A stretch of DNA of 64,000 nucleotides from Lycium barbarum (lineage: Eukaryota > Streptophyta > Magnoliopsida > Solanales > Solanaceae): positions 42,864,098-42,928,097 of the forward strand of contig NC_083345.1 in NCBI RefSeq assembly GCF_019175385.1, read 5' to 3'. Positions within the stretch are counted from its first letter, which is position 1; every line of letters begins with the position of its first letter. The notes beneath the pieces were generated by a model. The model had not been told where the DNA came from. It ran no database searches and saw only the letters and a program-made list of their open reading frames with translations. Of this stretch, positions 34,125-45,284 are shown piece after piece. Both the position numbers and the translations under genes were made by a program.

Positions 34125-34161
34125 CAGTACATATTTCGTACTGACCCCCTTTCTTCGGGGG
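34125..34161 (+). promoter_or_regulatory. Double hairpin in LTR F
   Basis: CAGTAC-ATATTTC-GTACTG (34125-34143), then CCCCC-TTTCTTC-GGGGG (34145-34161). Both stems are perfect. Also present in the 3' LTR. Confidence 0.65.
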
Positions 34162-34695
34162 CTGCGTTTTATGCCCGCAGGTGCAGACATCGGTGATCCT
34201 CCACAGTAGGCTTCACTTCTTGCTATTCCGGAGTACTCTATTTGATCCGGAGTCCACTTTTGGTACAGACTCTTTTGCTTTGTATATATTCGGTATATTT
34301 GACTATTTGGGTACGGCGGGGCCCTGTCTCGCCATATGTTTTTGTTTTGAGTTCGTAGAGGCCTGTAGTCATATGTGTGGGGCGAGGGTCCTATGTGTGT
34401 TTGTCTGATTCCGTTTTCTGGTCTTAAGGCGGTCTGTTTGTTATGCTGGCCCCAAATGGCCCTTATGCTTATATTTGCACTTTTGACCGGCGATGTCCAT
34501 TCCGCCGCTCAGTTTGTATTTGATATGATATTTTGATTTGGCACGACCGCTTAAGACATATTTGATATCAATTATGTTCGATATGATTTCGAAAAAGTAT
34601 GAAATAAGTTTGGAGTTGAAAATGAATGTGTGATTCGGTCTGGGTACCCAGGTAGGGTGCCAGTCGCGGCCCATCGGGCTGGGTCGTGACAAAAG

Positions 34696-34707
34696 TGGTA
34701 TCAGAGC
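34696..34707 (+). other. Primer-binding site of element F
   Basis: TGGTATCAGAGC, a full 12-nt match to the initiator tRNA-Met 3' end, 4 nt after the LTR. Confidence 0.95.
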
Positions 34708-34894
34708 GGTTTGTCCTCGGAATGTCTACAGGCCGTGTCTCGTAGAGTCTTGTTTATCGATGTGTTGTGCACCACGTCTATAAGCAGGAAGCTACAGGGC
34801 ATTTAGGATGTTACTTTCTTTGTAATCTTAGATCGTGCGATAGAGCTGAGCTATTAGGATGATTTTGATCTGACTCGCCTTTGTGTTTGCAGTG

Positions 34895-36145
34895 ATGCCT
34901 CCGAAGAAGGCAACGGCGGCCCAGAAGGGCAAGGCGAGGATTGGAGAGACTAGCCAGTCACAGCGAGCTACCCGGGCTCGTGTCTATGATTTGCCTGAGG
35001 ATGTGCCTCATTCTGAGGGGTCTGCTACACCCCCACTAGTACAGCCTGGAGCAGGACCTTCAGCAGCTCCAGAGGTCCGTGTACCCACACCAGAGACTCC
35101 AGCTCCTCAGCCAGGGGCGGAGGATAGGACCCTGAGGGAGGCTGTACAGCTGTTGACTACACTGGTAGCAGGACAGGCTCGCAGGCGCGGGCGGAGGGAC
35201 GACGATGATGATGACAGGCGGGACAGCCTGAGAGTTCGGGAGTTTTTGCTATGTGGCCCTCCAGAGTTCTTCGGGTCTAAGCCCGACGAGGACCCCCATG
35301 ACTTTATTCGGGGGATGCGACGCTCACTGGACTTGGTCAGGGCTTCAGGGACCGAGTCAGTTGAGCTGGCTTCGCACAGGGTTCGAGATGTGGCTACCCA
35401 CTGGTACGAGACTTGGGAGCTGTCTAGAGGAGAGGGTGCCCCTCCAGCCACTTGGGATCAGTTTGTGACAGCATTCACCCGCCACTTTTTGCCTCCAGAG
35501 TTACGGCGGGCACGGGCTGATCGATTCTTACGTCTGCAGCAGAGGGGTCGGAGTGTTCGCGAGTATAACCTTGAGTTTGATTCTCTGGCCCGATATGCAC
35601 CGGCCGTGGTATCAGATATGTCCGATCGGATGCACAGATATGTTATGGGATTGGACCGATATTTGGTTGATAGTTGTATGGCAGTGTCATTGCAGGCAGA
35701 CATGGACATTTCCCGGCTTCAGGCCTATGCGATGGGTATGGAGGACCGTCGCAGATCTGATCCTGCTGGCAGAGATCGAGACAGGAGGCCGCCCAAGAGG
35801 GCTAGATCCGTGGGTTATTCAGGGGATTCTCGAGGCGGACAGCCTCAGCAGCAGCAGCAGTCTGACAGATATTTTCCTCCTTCCGGCCGGGGTACTCAGT
35901 CAGGTAGCCGGAGATTCGACAGTACGGGACCGTCTGGGGCCGGTCAGAGCTCCAGAGCGGCAGGATCGCAGGTATCCAGGGGTCCCAGTCAGGCCAGACC
36001 ACCTAGACCCCGTTGTCCACATTGCGGGAAGTCTCATCCCGGGGAGTGTTATCGAGCGACTGGAGCTTGCTTTTCGTGTGGTGGTCAGGGCCACTTTATG
36101 AGAGATTGTCCTTTGGCTAGCGGTTCTGGTAGTGCTGCTCAGTAA
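34895..36145 (+). CDS. gag: Element F Gag (ends at an in-frame TAA)
   Basis: Gag forms the cytoplasmic particle that packages element RNA. The ATG at 34895 (MPPKKATAAQ) is chosen over 34883 because C and D start at the matching place and an acceptor-like TTTGCAG lies 2 nt before it. Of 416 residues, 1-100 are basic then Pro/Glu-rich. About 110-280 is the retrotransposon gag domain (PPEFFGSKPDEDPHDFI, FTRHFLPPELRRARADRF, SLARYAP). A Gln-rich, Ser/Arg-rich linker follows. Two Cys clusters lie near the end: CPHCGKSHPGEC and the CCHC knuckle CFSCGGQGHFMRDC. TAA at 36143-36145 ends it. The same frame continues into a Gly/Arg-rich tail and protease, so the parent was a single Gag-Pol protein. Confidence 0.93.
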   Translation: MPPKKATAAQKGKARIGETSQSQRATRARVYDLPEDVPHSEGSATPPLVQPGAGPSAAPEVRVPTPETPAPQPGAEDRTLREAVQLLTTLVAGQARRRGRRDDDDDDRRDSLRVREFLLCGPPEFFGSKPDEDPHDFIRGMRRSLDLVRASGTESVELASHRVRDVATHWYETWELSRGEGAPPATWDQFVTAFTRHFLPPELRRARADRFLRLQQRGRSVREYNLEFDSLARYAPAVVSDMSDRMHRYVMGLDRYLVDSCMAVSLQADMDISRLQAYAMGMEDRRRSDPAGRDRDRRPPKRARSVGYSGDSRGGQPQQQQQSDRYFPPSGRGTQSGSRRFDSTGPSGAGQSSRAAGSQVSRGPSQARPPRPRCPHCGKSHPGECYRATGACFSCGGQGHFMRDCPLASGSGSAAQ

Positions 36146-39100
36146 ACAGGGTCAGCCGCCGGTTCTTCTTCTGCTCCATCAGTTGCACGCCCTGGAGGGC
36201 GAGGTATTTCAGCACCGGCAGGACGCGGTCGAGGCCGCGGTGGCACTTCAGGTTCTAGCAGTCCCTCGAACCGCATATATGCTTTGGCCAGCCGCCAGGA
36301 TCAGGAGGCTTCGCCAAATGTTGTCACAGGTACATTACTGGTTTTCTCCAGATCTGTATATGCTTTGATTGACCCTGGCTCTACTTTATCATATATTTCC
36401 CCGCTCGTTGCTAGTAAGATTGGGATAGTTTCTGAGCCTATAGAGCCATTTGAGGTAGCTACGCCAGTTGGGGATTTTATTATAGCGAGACAGATTTATA
36501 AAGATTGTTCTGTGACCATTTATGATCGTAGCACTAAGGCTGATTTGATAGAGTTAGACATGCTGGAGTTTGACGTCATTATGGGCATGGACTAGTTGTC
36601 TTCCTGTTATGCTAATGTCGACTGCCAGAAAAAGGTAGTCCATTTTCAGTTTCCAGGAGAACCAGCCATAGAGTGGTTCGGATCTACAGCATCGCCGAGG
36701 GGTAAGTTTATTTCATACCTCAAGGCTAAGAAGATGATCCAGAAGGGTTATATCTATCATTTGGTTCGTGTTCACGATACTGCCGCGGAGGTACCTACCC
36801 TTCAGTCCGTTCCGGTCGTCAGTGAGTTTCCAGATGTTTTTCCTGACGAGCTTCCTGGCCTTCCGCCTGAGCGGGAGATTGATTTTACTATTGAGTTGAT
36901 GCCAGATACGCAGCCTATATCTATTCCTCCGTACAGGATGGCACCAGCTGAGTTGAAGGAGTTGAAGGAGCAGCTGAAAGATTTGCTGGATAAGGGTTTT
37001 ATCAGGCCCAGCACATCACCCTGGGGGGCGCCGGTATTGTTTGTCAGGAAGAAAGACGGGTCATTGCGAATGTGTATCGACTACCGGCAGCTGAATAAGG
37101 TGACTATTAAGAATAAATATCCCCTCCCCCGGATTGATGATTTGTTTGACCAGCTGCAGGGTGCTAGACATTTTTCAAAGATAGATCTGCGTTCTGGTTA
37201 TCATCAGGTGCGAGTACGGGAGTCAGATATCCCGAAGACTGCTTTCAGGACTCGGTACGGGCATTATGAGTTCAGAGTTATGTCTTTCGGGCTGACTAAT
37301 GCTCCAGCAGTATTTATGGATCTGATGAACCGGGTATTTCGGCCTTTTCTGGATATGTTTGTTATTGTGTTTATTGATGATATCTTGATTTACTCGCGAT
37401 CAGCCGAGGAACATTCAGATCATTTGAGGACGATACTTGGCATTCTCCGTCAGCAGAAGTTATATGCTAAATTCTCTAAATGCGAGTTCTGGTTGACTTC
37501 TGTGGCATTCTTGGGCCATATTTTCGGCGCAGATGGTATTCGGGTCGACACGCAGAAGATTGAGGCTGTGCAGAATTGGCCTAGGCCTACTACACCGACA
37601 GAGGTGCGCAGTTTTCTGGGATTGGCCGGGTATTACCGCAGGTTCGTGGAGGATTTCTCTTCTATTTCAGCACCACTGACGAGGCTTACCCAGAAAGCAG
37701 CAAAATTCCAGTGGTCGGATGCCTGCGAGCGCAGCTTTCAGATGCTGAAGGAGAGATTGATTACAGCACCAGTTCTGGCTCTTCCAGAGGGATCTGACGG
37801 GTATGTTGTCTATTGTGACGCCTCTGGTATTGGGATAGGATGTGTATTGATGCAGCACGGTCGAGTCATAGCCTATGCTTCCCGGCAGCTCAGATCGCAC
37901 GAGAAAAACTATCCCACTCATGATCTTGAGTTGGCCGCGGTGATTCATGCTTTGAAGATTTGGCAGCATTATTTATATGGGGTCCATGTTGATATCTATA
38001 CGGACCATAAGAGTCTCCAGTATATTTTTAGGCAGAAGGAACTGAATTTGCGGCAGCGGAGATGGCTTGAGTTACTAAAGGACTACGACGTTGATATTCT
38101 GTACCACCCAGGGAAAGCCAACGTGGTAGCTGATGCGCTTAGCCGCAAGTCCGTAGGCAGTCTGGCTGATGTTCCATCTGATAAGTGGGGTTTGGTTCGC
38201 GATATTCATCAGCTGGCCAGCCTCGGAGTTCGTTTGGTGGATTCTGGAGATTCTGGGATTTTTGTTCGTCCAGTTGCTGAGTCATCTATTATTCAGGAGG
38301 TAAAGCAGCGCCAGTTTGAGGATCCTATTTTGATTCGGTATAGGGAGGTGGCCCTTAATAAATCAGCGACTCAGTTTGAAATCTCGCCTGAAGGAGTATT
38401 ATTGTACGACGACAGATTCTGTGTACCGGACGTTGAGGGCTTACGGCGGCAGATTATGGGCGAGGCACACTATGCCCGGTATTCTGTTCATCCTGGTTCC
38501 ACTAAGATGTATCGGGACCTCAGGTGTTTGTATTGGTGGGACGGCATGAAGAAAGACATTGCTGAGTTTGTTAGTCAGTGCCCGAACTGCCAGCAAGTCA
38601 AGGTCGAGCACCAGAAGCCCGGTGGCTTGTTACAGGAGATGGAGATTCCAGCCTGGAAATGGGAGATGATTAATATGGACTTCATTGTTGGGTTGCCGCG
38701 TACTCTACGCAGGTACGACTCTATTTGGGTTATTGTGGACAGGCTGACGAAATCAGCCCATTTCCTTCCGGTCCGGACTACATATTCGGCTGAGGACTAT
38801 ACCAGATTATATATCAGAGAGATAGTCAGACTTCACGGGGTCCCTGTATCTATTATTACTGACCGAGGTGCCCAGTTTACCGCTAATTTCTGGAGGTCAT
38901 TTCAGGAGGGATTAGGGACTCAGGTGAGTCTCAGTACAGCTTTTCACCCCCAGTCCGACGGGCAGGCCGAGCGCACTATTCAGACGCTCGAAGATATGTT
39001 GCGGGCCTGCGTTATTGATTTCAGGGGCAGCTGGGATGATCATTTGCCGCTTATTGAGTTTGCCTATAATAACAGTTATCACTCCAGCATCCAGATGGCT

Positions 39101-39730
39101 CCGTACGAGGCCCTTTATGGCAGGAGATGCAGGTCTCCTATTGGCTGGTTTGACGTGGGCGAGACTAAGTTGATTGGCCCAGACGTGATCCAGGAGGCTG
39201 TAGATAAGGTAAAGCTTATTCGAGAACGATTATTGGCTGCTCAGAGTCGACAGAAAGCTTATGCAGATAGACGACGTCGACCGTTAGAGTTCCGGATTGG
39301 CGACTGGGTATTCCTGAAGGTGTCGCCCATGAAGGGTGTCATGAGATTCGGTAGAAAGGGTAAGTTGAGCCCCCGGTACATTGGGCCGTATCAGATCGTG
39401 CGAAAGATAGGCGAGGTCGCCTATGAGCTAGACTTACCATCCGACTTGGAGGACGTACACCCGGTGTTTCATGTGTCTATGTTGCGGAAATGCATTGGTG
39501 ATCCTGCCAGGATATTCCCAGTTGACGACATTCAGGTGACGGAGCAGCTATCTTATGACGAGCAGCCAATATCTATTCTGGATCGTCAGGTGAGGAGATT
39601 GCGCACTAAAGAGGTGCCTTCGGTCAAGGTTCTGTGGCGCAATAACAATCGGGAAGAGATGACTTGGGAGGCGGAGGACGAAATGAAGAAGAGATTCCCC
39701 CATTTATTCCCTACGCCTCCTGTAATCTAG
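36146..39730 (+). CDS. pol: Element F Pol: protease, RT, RNase H, integrase (one internal stop)
   Basis: Same frame as gag. 36146-36592 gives a Gly/Arg tail and protease with [13 protein letters not shown] (aspartate 36371-36373), ending at TAG 36593-36595, where relatives have Trp in GMDWLAS. From 36596 a 1044-residue frame is open. Residues 100-300 are RT, with the aspartate of [10 protein letters not shown] (197) and FIDD (259-262). Residues 400-515 are RNase H, with D408, E446, D470 and D513. The IN zinc finger has H625, H632, C662 and C665. The IN core has D695, D756 and E792, giving the exact 35-residue spacing. GPY/F is at 930-932 and a chromodomain-like tail ([13 protein letters not shown] ... 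TWEAEDEM) at 990-1040. All catalytic residues are in place. Without suppression of the TAG the polyprotein is split inside protease. Confidence 0.95.
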
Positions 39731-39828
39731 ATTCTCGTATTTGTTGTATTAATGAACGGATGGACCATGTGTGCTATATATAAGAATGGTTTTCCCGTTA
39801 TGCTTGTGAGCCTTCATAAGATTTGTTT

Positions 39829-39864
39829 AACATTCGGGGACGAATGTTCTTAAGGGGGGGAGAA
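39829..39864 (+). other. Pre-PPT hairpin and polypurine tract of element F
   Basis: AACATTCG-GGGA-CGAATGTT (39829-39848), then TTAAGGGGGGGAGAA and the 3' LTR. The loop differs from the AGGA of other families while both arms are unchanged. Confidence 0.88.
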
Positions 39865-42778
39865 TGTTAGGCCCCGTGTTTTCGTACAATTGGAAATCGA
39901 GAAATAATTATGACTCGGGTGTTAGAAGGACATAAATTTAATTTTTGTGAATATGACTATGTTGGTTGTGAAATCTTTAATGCTAAGACCTCGGGGAAGG
40001 CCGAGGATAAAATTTGGAATTTTGGAAATTAGTTTCGGGAATTACAAATCGGGACTTTTCAAGAAGTGGGCCAAAGAAATAAAAAAATTACAATTGAAGC
40101 CCAAAGGAAAGAGAGGGGCCGGCCAAGCCCATTTTAAAAGGGTCATGTGCTATGCACATGACCCCAAAAGGATATATATCACTATGAAGACTTAGCAAAG
40201 TAGATGAACTCAAAAAAAAAAATCAAGAACACCCCAACACTAAGGGTTCGGCCGAATAGAGAGGAGAAAAGAAAGAAAAATTCCAAGCTTGTGTGGTGAT
40301 TTAAAAATCCTAGTTTCTACATATTTGTGAAGTACTCAAGACGCTCTCCGACGTGGTATAATTAGTTTGGCGTAAGATCGACGTTTGCGATAAGTCGGGG
40401 TTTCAAGGAAAGGTATGAATTTTGTCCCTTTTATGTTGTAGAATTGATATGAATATGCTAAGGATTGTAAATGGATAGAAATCCCGTGACTTGGAGGTTG
40501 GGGAAACAAACGTGGGTGTGTGTGTATAGTGTGTTGGCCGTGAGCTTTGGGGTGGATAAAATGGTTTGAATTGATCTTGTTTAAGTTGGCATAATGTGTT
40601 GTTGTGACCCTTATGTCGTAAATGATTGATTGGTGAACGAAATTGGCGTTGAAAAATGATTTTGGATACTATCGGAAAGTGTATATCCTTGGTATCATTA
40701 TGCGTATCAATGTATATTTTGGGTGCTAGAGACTTTAGATATGACTTTATAATGATAGCGATGAATTCGGAATGAAACGACGTTAGTTAGAATGTTCGTC
40801 GTGAAATTTTGATATTTTTGAAGAACTATGGAAACTAATTGATTTTGGTGCAATTTCGTGTATGTCTTAGGTTGTAATTGGAATGTGTTTGACTAATGTT
40901 GTATAGGTAAATTAATACAATTATGTGGATATAGAATTGGAGTTTTGAAAGTTTGAATGGAAGTTGCCAACTTAGATAACAAAGTAGAACTTTAAAGCTA
41001 GAATGGTGTGATTGTTGTTTATATTGTTTGGTTGATGTGTGGGCTGTTGTGGTTGGTTAATTTGAGCCGAGCTACGCCTCGGGGATGTTAGATTTATAGG
41101 GGAAATGCTGCCGAAATTTCGGTAGGCAAATATGGAGTTAAAGGCATTTTGATCCTAAGAATCTCAATTGGTAACTTTGACCATTTGCAGATTTTTGACG
41201 AAACGGGACGGGACTTTTGGAAGGGCTTACGACGTCTGTGAGGTATGTAAAGCTTCCCGCTCCTTCATTTGGCATATCTTAGTGTGTCAGTCGGATATGA
41301 GACCTTCCGGAGCATTTCTGCTCCTCGAAACCCGATCCACAGAAACGTTACTATTCATTCAATTCAATTGAAGCCTAAAGGCTCCATTTTGGTTAGAATG
41401 CCACTATTCGTCCAAAACCTATCGAAATGTGGTCGGGTAACCTAGAAATGATTATGTATGACCCTTGGCATATAACTGCTCGTAAAAATATGTTTGTCAC
41501 CTCACTTCGACTCGAGGTGGGTCCACTACCCCAAAATGCCCGATTTGCCCTTCGGGCCATCTTTGAGAATAAAGTTGAAAGTACCACTTCTGATCTTTGG
41601 GACATCCTCCTACGGGGTATGTTTGGACAATTCGATGCGCTAATCTATGTTTTGAACTATATGGACCATTTTGGAAACGTTTTGCAAAATGAAACTTTAT
41701 GTCGGCTAAGTATTCGACTATTTTGTATTCTAATATGACTTATGAGTTTACCTTGTTTTGAAACACTATTTTGAAATACGATTTGCATTTGTTTGCTCAC
41801 GACTCCGCTCGTGCCTTATTATGACTTCGTTCACCGGTTCCCGGGCCGGTTTTGATTCGTGCGCCTTATGACAATTCGGCCGTATGCTGTGTTACGGTTC
41901 CCGAGGCTTCGCCATAGGGCCGGGTTCCGTTTGGAGTTATGCTGTGATATGGCTCGTGATGCGATACGCTCACCTATGATTATGCTTGTGTTCGGGGATG
42001 TACGGAGATTTGAAACCTTCTGGTGTTATGCTGTGTGTGGCGCCAGCGTCGGAGTGGCGACCACGTTCCTAAGCGTTTGCATGGTTCATTGCATTATGTA
42101 TACATATTATGATTTCGATATAGATTTTGATCTACCCATTTGTACTCCACTTTGACATTTGATTTGCTTTCGGTTTTGATCCATATTTCTGTACTCCGTT
42201 CTTTACATACTCAGTACATATTTCGTACTGACCCCCTTTCTTCGGGGGCTGCGTTTTATGCCCGCAGGTGCAGACATCGGTGATCCTCCGCAGTAGGCTT
42301 CACTTCTTGCTATTCCGGAGTACTCTATTTGATCCGGAGTCCACTTTTGGTACAGACTCTTTTGCTTTGTATATATTCGGTATATTTGACTATTTGGGTA
42401 CGGCGGGGCCCTGTCTCGCCATATGTTTTTGTTTTGAGTTCGTAGAGGCCTGTAGTCATATGTGTGGGGCGAGGGTCCTATGTGTGTTTGTCTGATTCCG
42501 TTTTCTGGTCTTAAGGCGGTCTGTTTGTTATGCTGGCCCCAAATGGCCCTTATGCTTATATTTGCACTTTTGACCGGCGATGTCCATTCCGCCGCTCAGT
42601 TTGTATTTGATATGATATTTTGATTTGGCACGACCGCTTAAGACATATTTGATATCAATTATGTTCGATATGATTTCGAAAAAGTATGAAATAAGTTTGG
42701 AGTTGAAAATGAATGTGTGATTCGGTCTGGGTACCCAGGTAGGGTGCCAGTCGCGGCCCACCGGGCTGGGTCGTGACA
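39865..42778 (+). repeat. 3' LTR of element F
   Basis: 2914 bp, TGTTAGGCCCC ... GGGTCGTGACA, near-identical to the 5' LTR. Differences seen include positions near 40210, 40303, 40417, 40471, 40698, 41120, 41153, 41393, 41409, 41493, 42170, 42200, 42290 and 42762. Confidence 0.97.
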
Positions 42779-42783
42779 TTCAA
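42779..42783. repeat. Target-site duplication of element F, right copy (TTCAA)
   Basis: Matches 31772-31776. Confidence 0.96.
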
Positions 42784-43158
42784 ACCACCCAATTGAGGAT
42801 CTACACTTTCTTCCATATAGGGCTTCATACGGGGCCTTTTGGATGCTGGAATGGTAGCTATTATTATACGCAAACTCAATAAGAGGTAAGTGGACATCCC
42901 AACTACCACCGAAATCTAGCACACATGCCCGTACATATCTTTCAAGGCCTGAATATTGTGTTCCGCTTGCCCATCAGTTTGTGGATGAAACGTTGTGCTA
43001 AGCCTTACCTTAGTACCCAAACCTTCTTGGAAAGACTTCCAAAATTTGGCTGTAAATTGTGCTCCTCCATCTGTGATAATAGATGTCGAGACACCATAAA
43101 GTCGAGATCGTGATATATCTTTGTCGCTCCTGGATGAATAGAATATCGAGAGCAATGA
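42779..43158 (-). pseudogene. pol: Element E pol, integrase core segment with internal deletion
   Basis: Between F and G, on the minus strand, the sequence encodes part of the IN core: ITDGGAQFTAKFWKSF (the DRG of relatives reads DGG), [10 protein letters not shown] with the glutamate, then [20 protein letters not shown] and [12 protein letters not shown]. At about 43104 the sequence jumps from the text preceding the second catalytic aspartate to zinc-finger text. Compared with D (24320 to about 24632), about 310 bp, including the first catalytic aspartate, are gone. Confidence 0.85.
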
Positions 43159-43163
43159 GCTTC
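43159..43163. repeat. Target-site duplication of solo LTR G, left copy (GCTTC)
   Basis: GCTTC before the LTR faces CCTTC at 45928-45932 after it, one mismatch in five. E coding sequence aligns to D across the junction, so an insertion here is certain. Confidence 0.75.
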
Positions 43164-43586
43164 TGTCACACCCTAATCTCGCTAGGGTGTGATGGGCACC
43201 CGACCCCATTTTCGGAGCCGAGCGAACCCGCTGACTCTTATTACATACATAATCCCTTTGGACTTTCAAATCAAATAAGCATGAAATATGTAGTAAGGCT
43301 TTCAGAAACTTTCTTTTTATCGTTCTCAAATCAAACAAAATCTGTATTCATATGGAATCTGTAACATAATATATAAAGTCACATCGGCTGGTGAAGCAGC
43401 TTACAAGACCGACATACTATACCCACGACTCTGTCTGCAAAGTCTCTAACATTAATCAGAAATCATAACATATGTACTCTGACTCGGCAACACTCCGAAA
43501 GGAAGTGGAGCTCGCCAATCCAGCTGAACCATCTTCTAGCAATGTCCTTTGCTCATCTGGGTGTACCTGCGTGGCATGAAACGCAG

Positions 43587-43623
43587 CCCCCGAAGAAAGG
43601 GGGTCAGTACGGAATATGTACTG
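43587..43623 (-). promoter_or_regulatory. Double hairpin in LTR G
   Basis: On the minus strand CAGTAC-7 nt-GTACTG, then CCCCC-TTTCTTC-GGGGG; identical stems to LTRs A and F. Confidence 0.6.
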
Positions 43624-45241
43624 AGCATGTAAGGCATGAAATGTAGTAAAGAGAATCATGGCTGAGACAGAGATTTACCAGAACAAATATGACTTTTAAA
43701 ACATCAATACACTTGCCTTTTTGAATGAAAATCATGCATATCCACATCATATATCATGTATACATATAGCGTGTCCCGGACCTCCAGTGAGGGAATCGGT
43801 GGATAAAATCATACATGTCCACATCATATATCATATATGCGTAACGTGTCCCGGCTCTCAAGTGAGGGACTCGGTGGATAAGATCATGCATGTCGATATC
43901 ATATATCTTATATGCATATAACGTGTCCCGGCCCTCTATTGCCGGTCTGGGTGAATGAAGTCATCATATGCCATCCTGGCCGCCATCCCCATATCATCAT
44001 ATACATATACATATAACATGTCCCGGCCCGCAAGTGAGAGGGACTTGGTGAACAATGCAGTGGAGTACACACGAGAACATACCCTGGCCCGGGAAGCAGT
44101 GGAGGATACATTAAGGCATGCACGAGCAGAGTCGTGAGAAACTCTATGCATATAGAACAAATTTCAAGACTCGATGGATAAGTACTTAGATCGACACTTG
44201 AGGTTCATAAACACGTTTCAAGTCAATCTGAGTTAGTATACGAAAGTTAGGAACATTTTACTACAGAAACCTCTTTGAACATTTCAGAAGCTGTTTTTGG
44301 AAAATCAAAACAATAGTCATATCAAATGCCTCTCGAATATCGTTATGGATCAAATCAAAATAGAACTTTCAGAACCATACACACATATCAAGACAGAGCA
44401 AAGCAGTTTTTCAGAAGTCAAGAATATTAGCCATCCTAGTGGCTCTAAGAATATGAGTGTCTTTGAAATCATACATATACTTTGTCTGTTTGTTTCACAA
44501 AGATCATGCCAAAAGAAAGAAAGGGTAAACCTTACATACCTGCTCCACGTCCTATTAGCTACGCTTATTTATCCAAGCTTGCTAGTCTACATTCAAAAGA
44601 ATTCACACAATCATTAGACACATTTTCACACACTTGTCTTAGCCTTTCAAATAAATTCATTTATGTTCTACCGAAATTTCGGCAGCATTTCCCCTGTAAA
44701 TACACCATCCCCGAGAATCTAACTCGGCCAATTTATCAACAACAATCCGAGAATTCAACTCGGCCACATTATCAACAATAATCCGAAATCTTCCAAACTT
44801 AATAAGGACAATAACAACACATTGTTTTCTTCCAAATTCATGAACTACACAACCAATCTACACATTAACAACTTCATCAATCAATTCAAAATACATTCTA
44901 ACGTTAGTAACTTCTTTTACGTAATTCGACAACATTTTTCTTATATTCAATTCAATCACCACAACCAACTTACAATCTTCCAAACTCAATAAAATCAACA
45001 GATTTCTCACCTCCAAATTCATGCATTATATCCACGACCACACGTTAACAACATTATCTTCACAACACAAGAAACCATGCTAGTGTCATATTAATTTCTT
45101 CAACAATCCCACAATGATTACAACTTCATTTCAAACCACCCAACCTTCATTTTTATTATGGAATCCGCAACAACAACAATCAAACTACTAAATAAGAATC
45201 AATTCATCTTATCTTAGGAACACACCCTTATTCGGCCATGA

Positions 45242-45243
<2 letters not shown>

Positions 45244-45282
<39 letters not shown>
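45244..45282. repeat. (TA)n microsatellite in LTR G
   Basis: 39 nt of uninterrupted TA dinucleotides. Confidence 0.97.

Positions 45283-45284
<2 letters not shown>

Larger units (their letters stand above)
31777..34691 (+). repeat. 5' LTR of element F
   Basis: TGTTAGGCCCCGTG ... GGGTCGTGACA. It has a perfect 11-bp-arm hairpin (32052-32076), a TATA-like GATATATATC just after it, a double hairpin (34125-34161) and a donor-like GCAG|GTGCAG at 34180/34181. Short frames inside it, identical in the 3' LTR, are not supported as genes. Confidence 0.97.
31777..42778 (+). mobile_element. Element F: young, nearly intact Ty3/gypsy (Tekay-type) retrotransposon
   Basis: Complete plus-strand copy of 11.0 kb: LTRs 31777-34691 and 39865-42778 (2915 and 2914 bp), PBS 34696-34707, single-frame gag-pol 34895-39730, polypurine tract 39849-39864, target duplication TTCAA. 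By eye the two LTRs differ at about fifteen positions, roughly 0.5 percent, so insertion is recent on the scale of this region. Its coding sequence is clearly richer in G and C than that of C-E. It has no visible relative elsewhere in the window. Two in-frame stops are the only coding defects seen. Confidence 0.97.

Noticed and set aside
33338..34408. Clusters of 60-120 codon frames in the F LTRs (for example 33338-33649 and 34181-34408), duplicated at 41427-42495
   Set aside because: They are the same LTR sequence seen twice, lack domains, and sit in U3/R/U5. Duplication reflects the two LTRs, not paralogous genes.
36143..36145. Programmed stop-codon readthrough between gag and pol in F
   Set aside because: The stop in C lies at a different place (11755) and is explained by CGA to TGA. 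F has a second stop, and the bases after its TAA (ACAGGG) are not a known readthrough context. Separate mutations are simpler.
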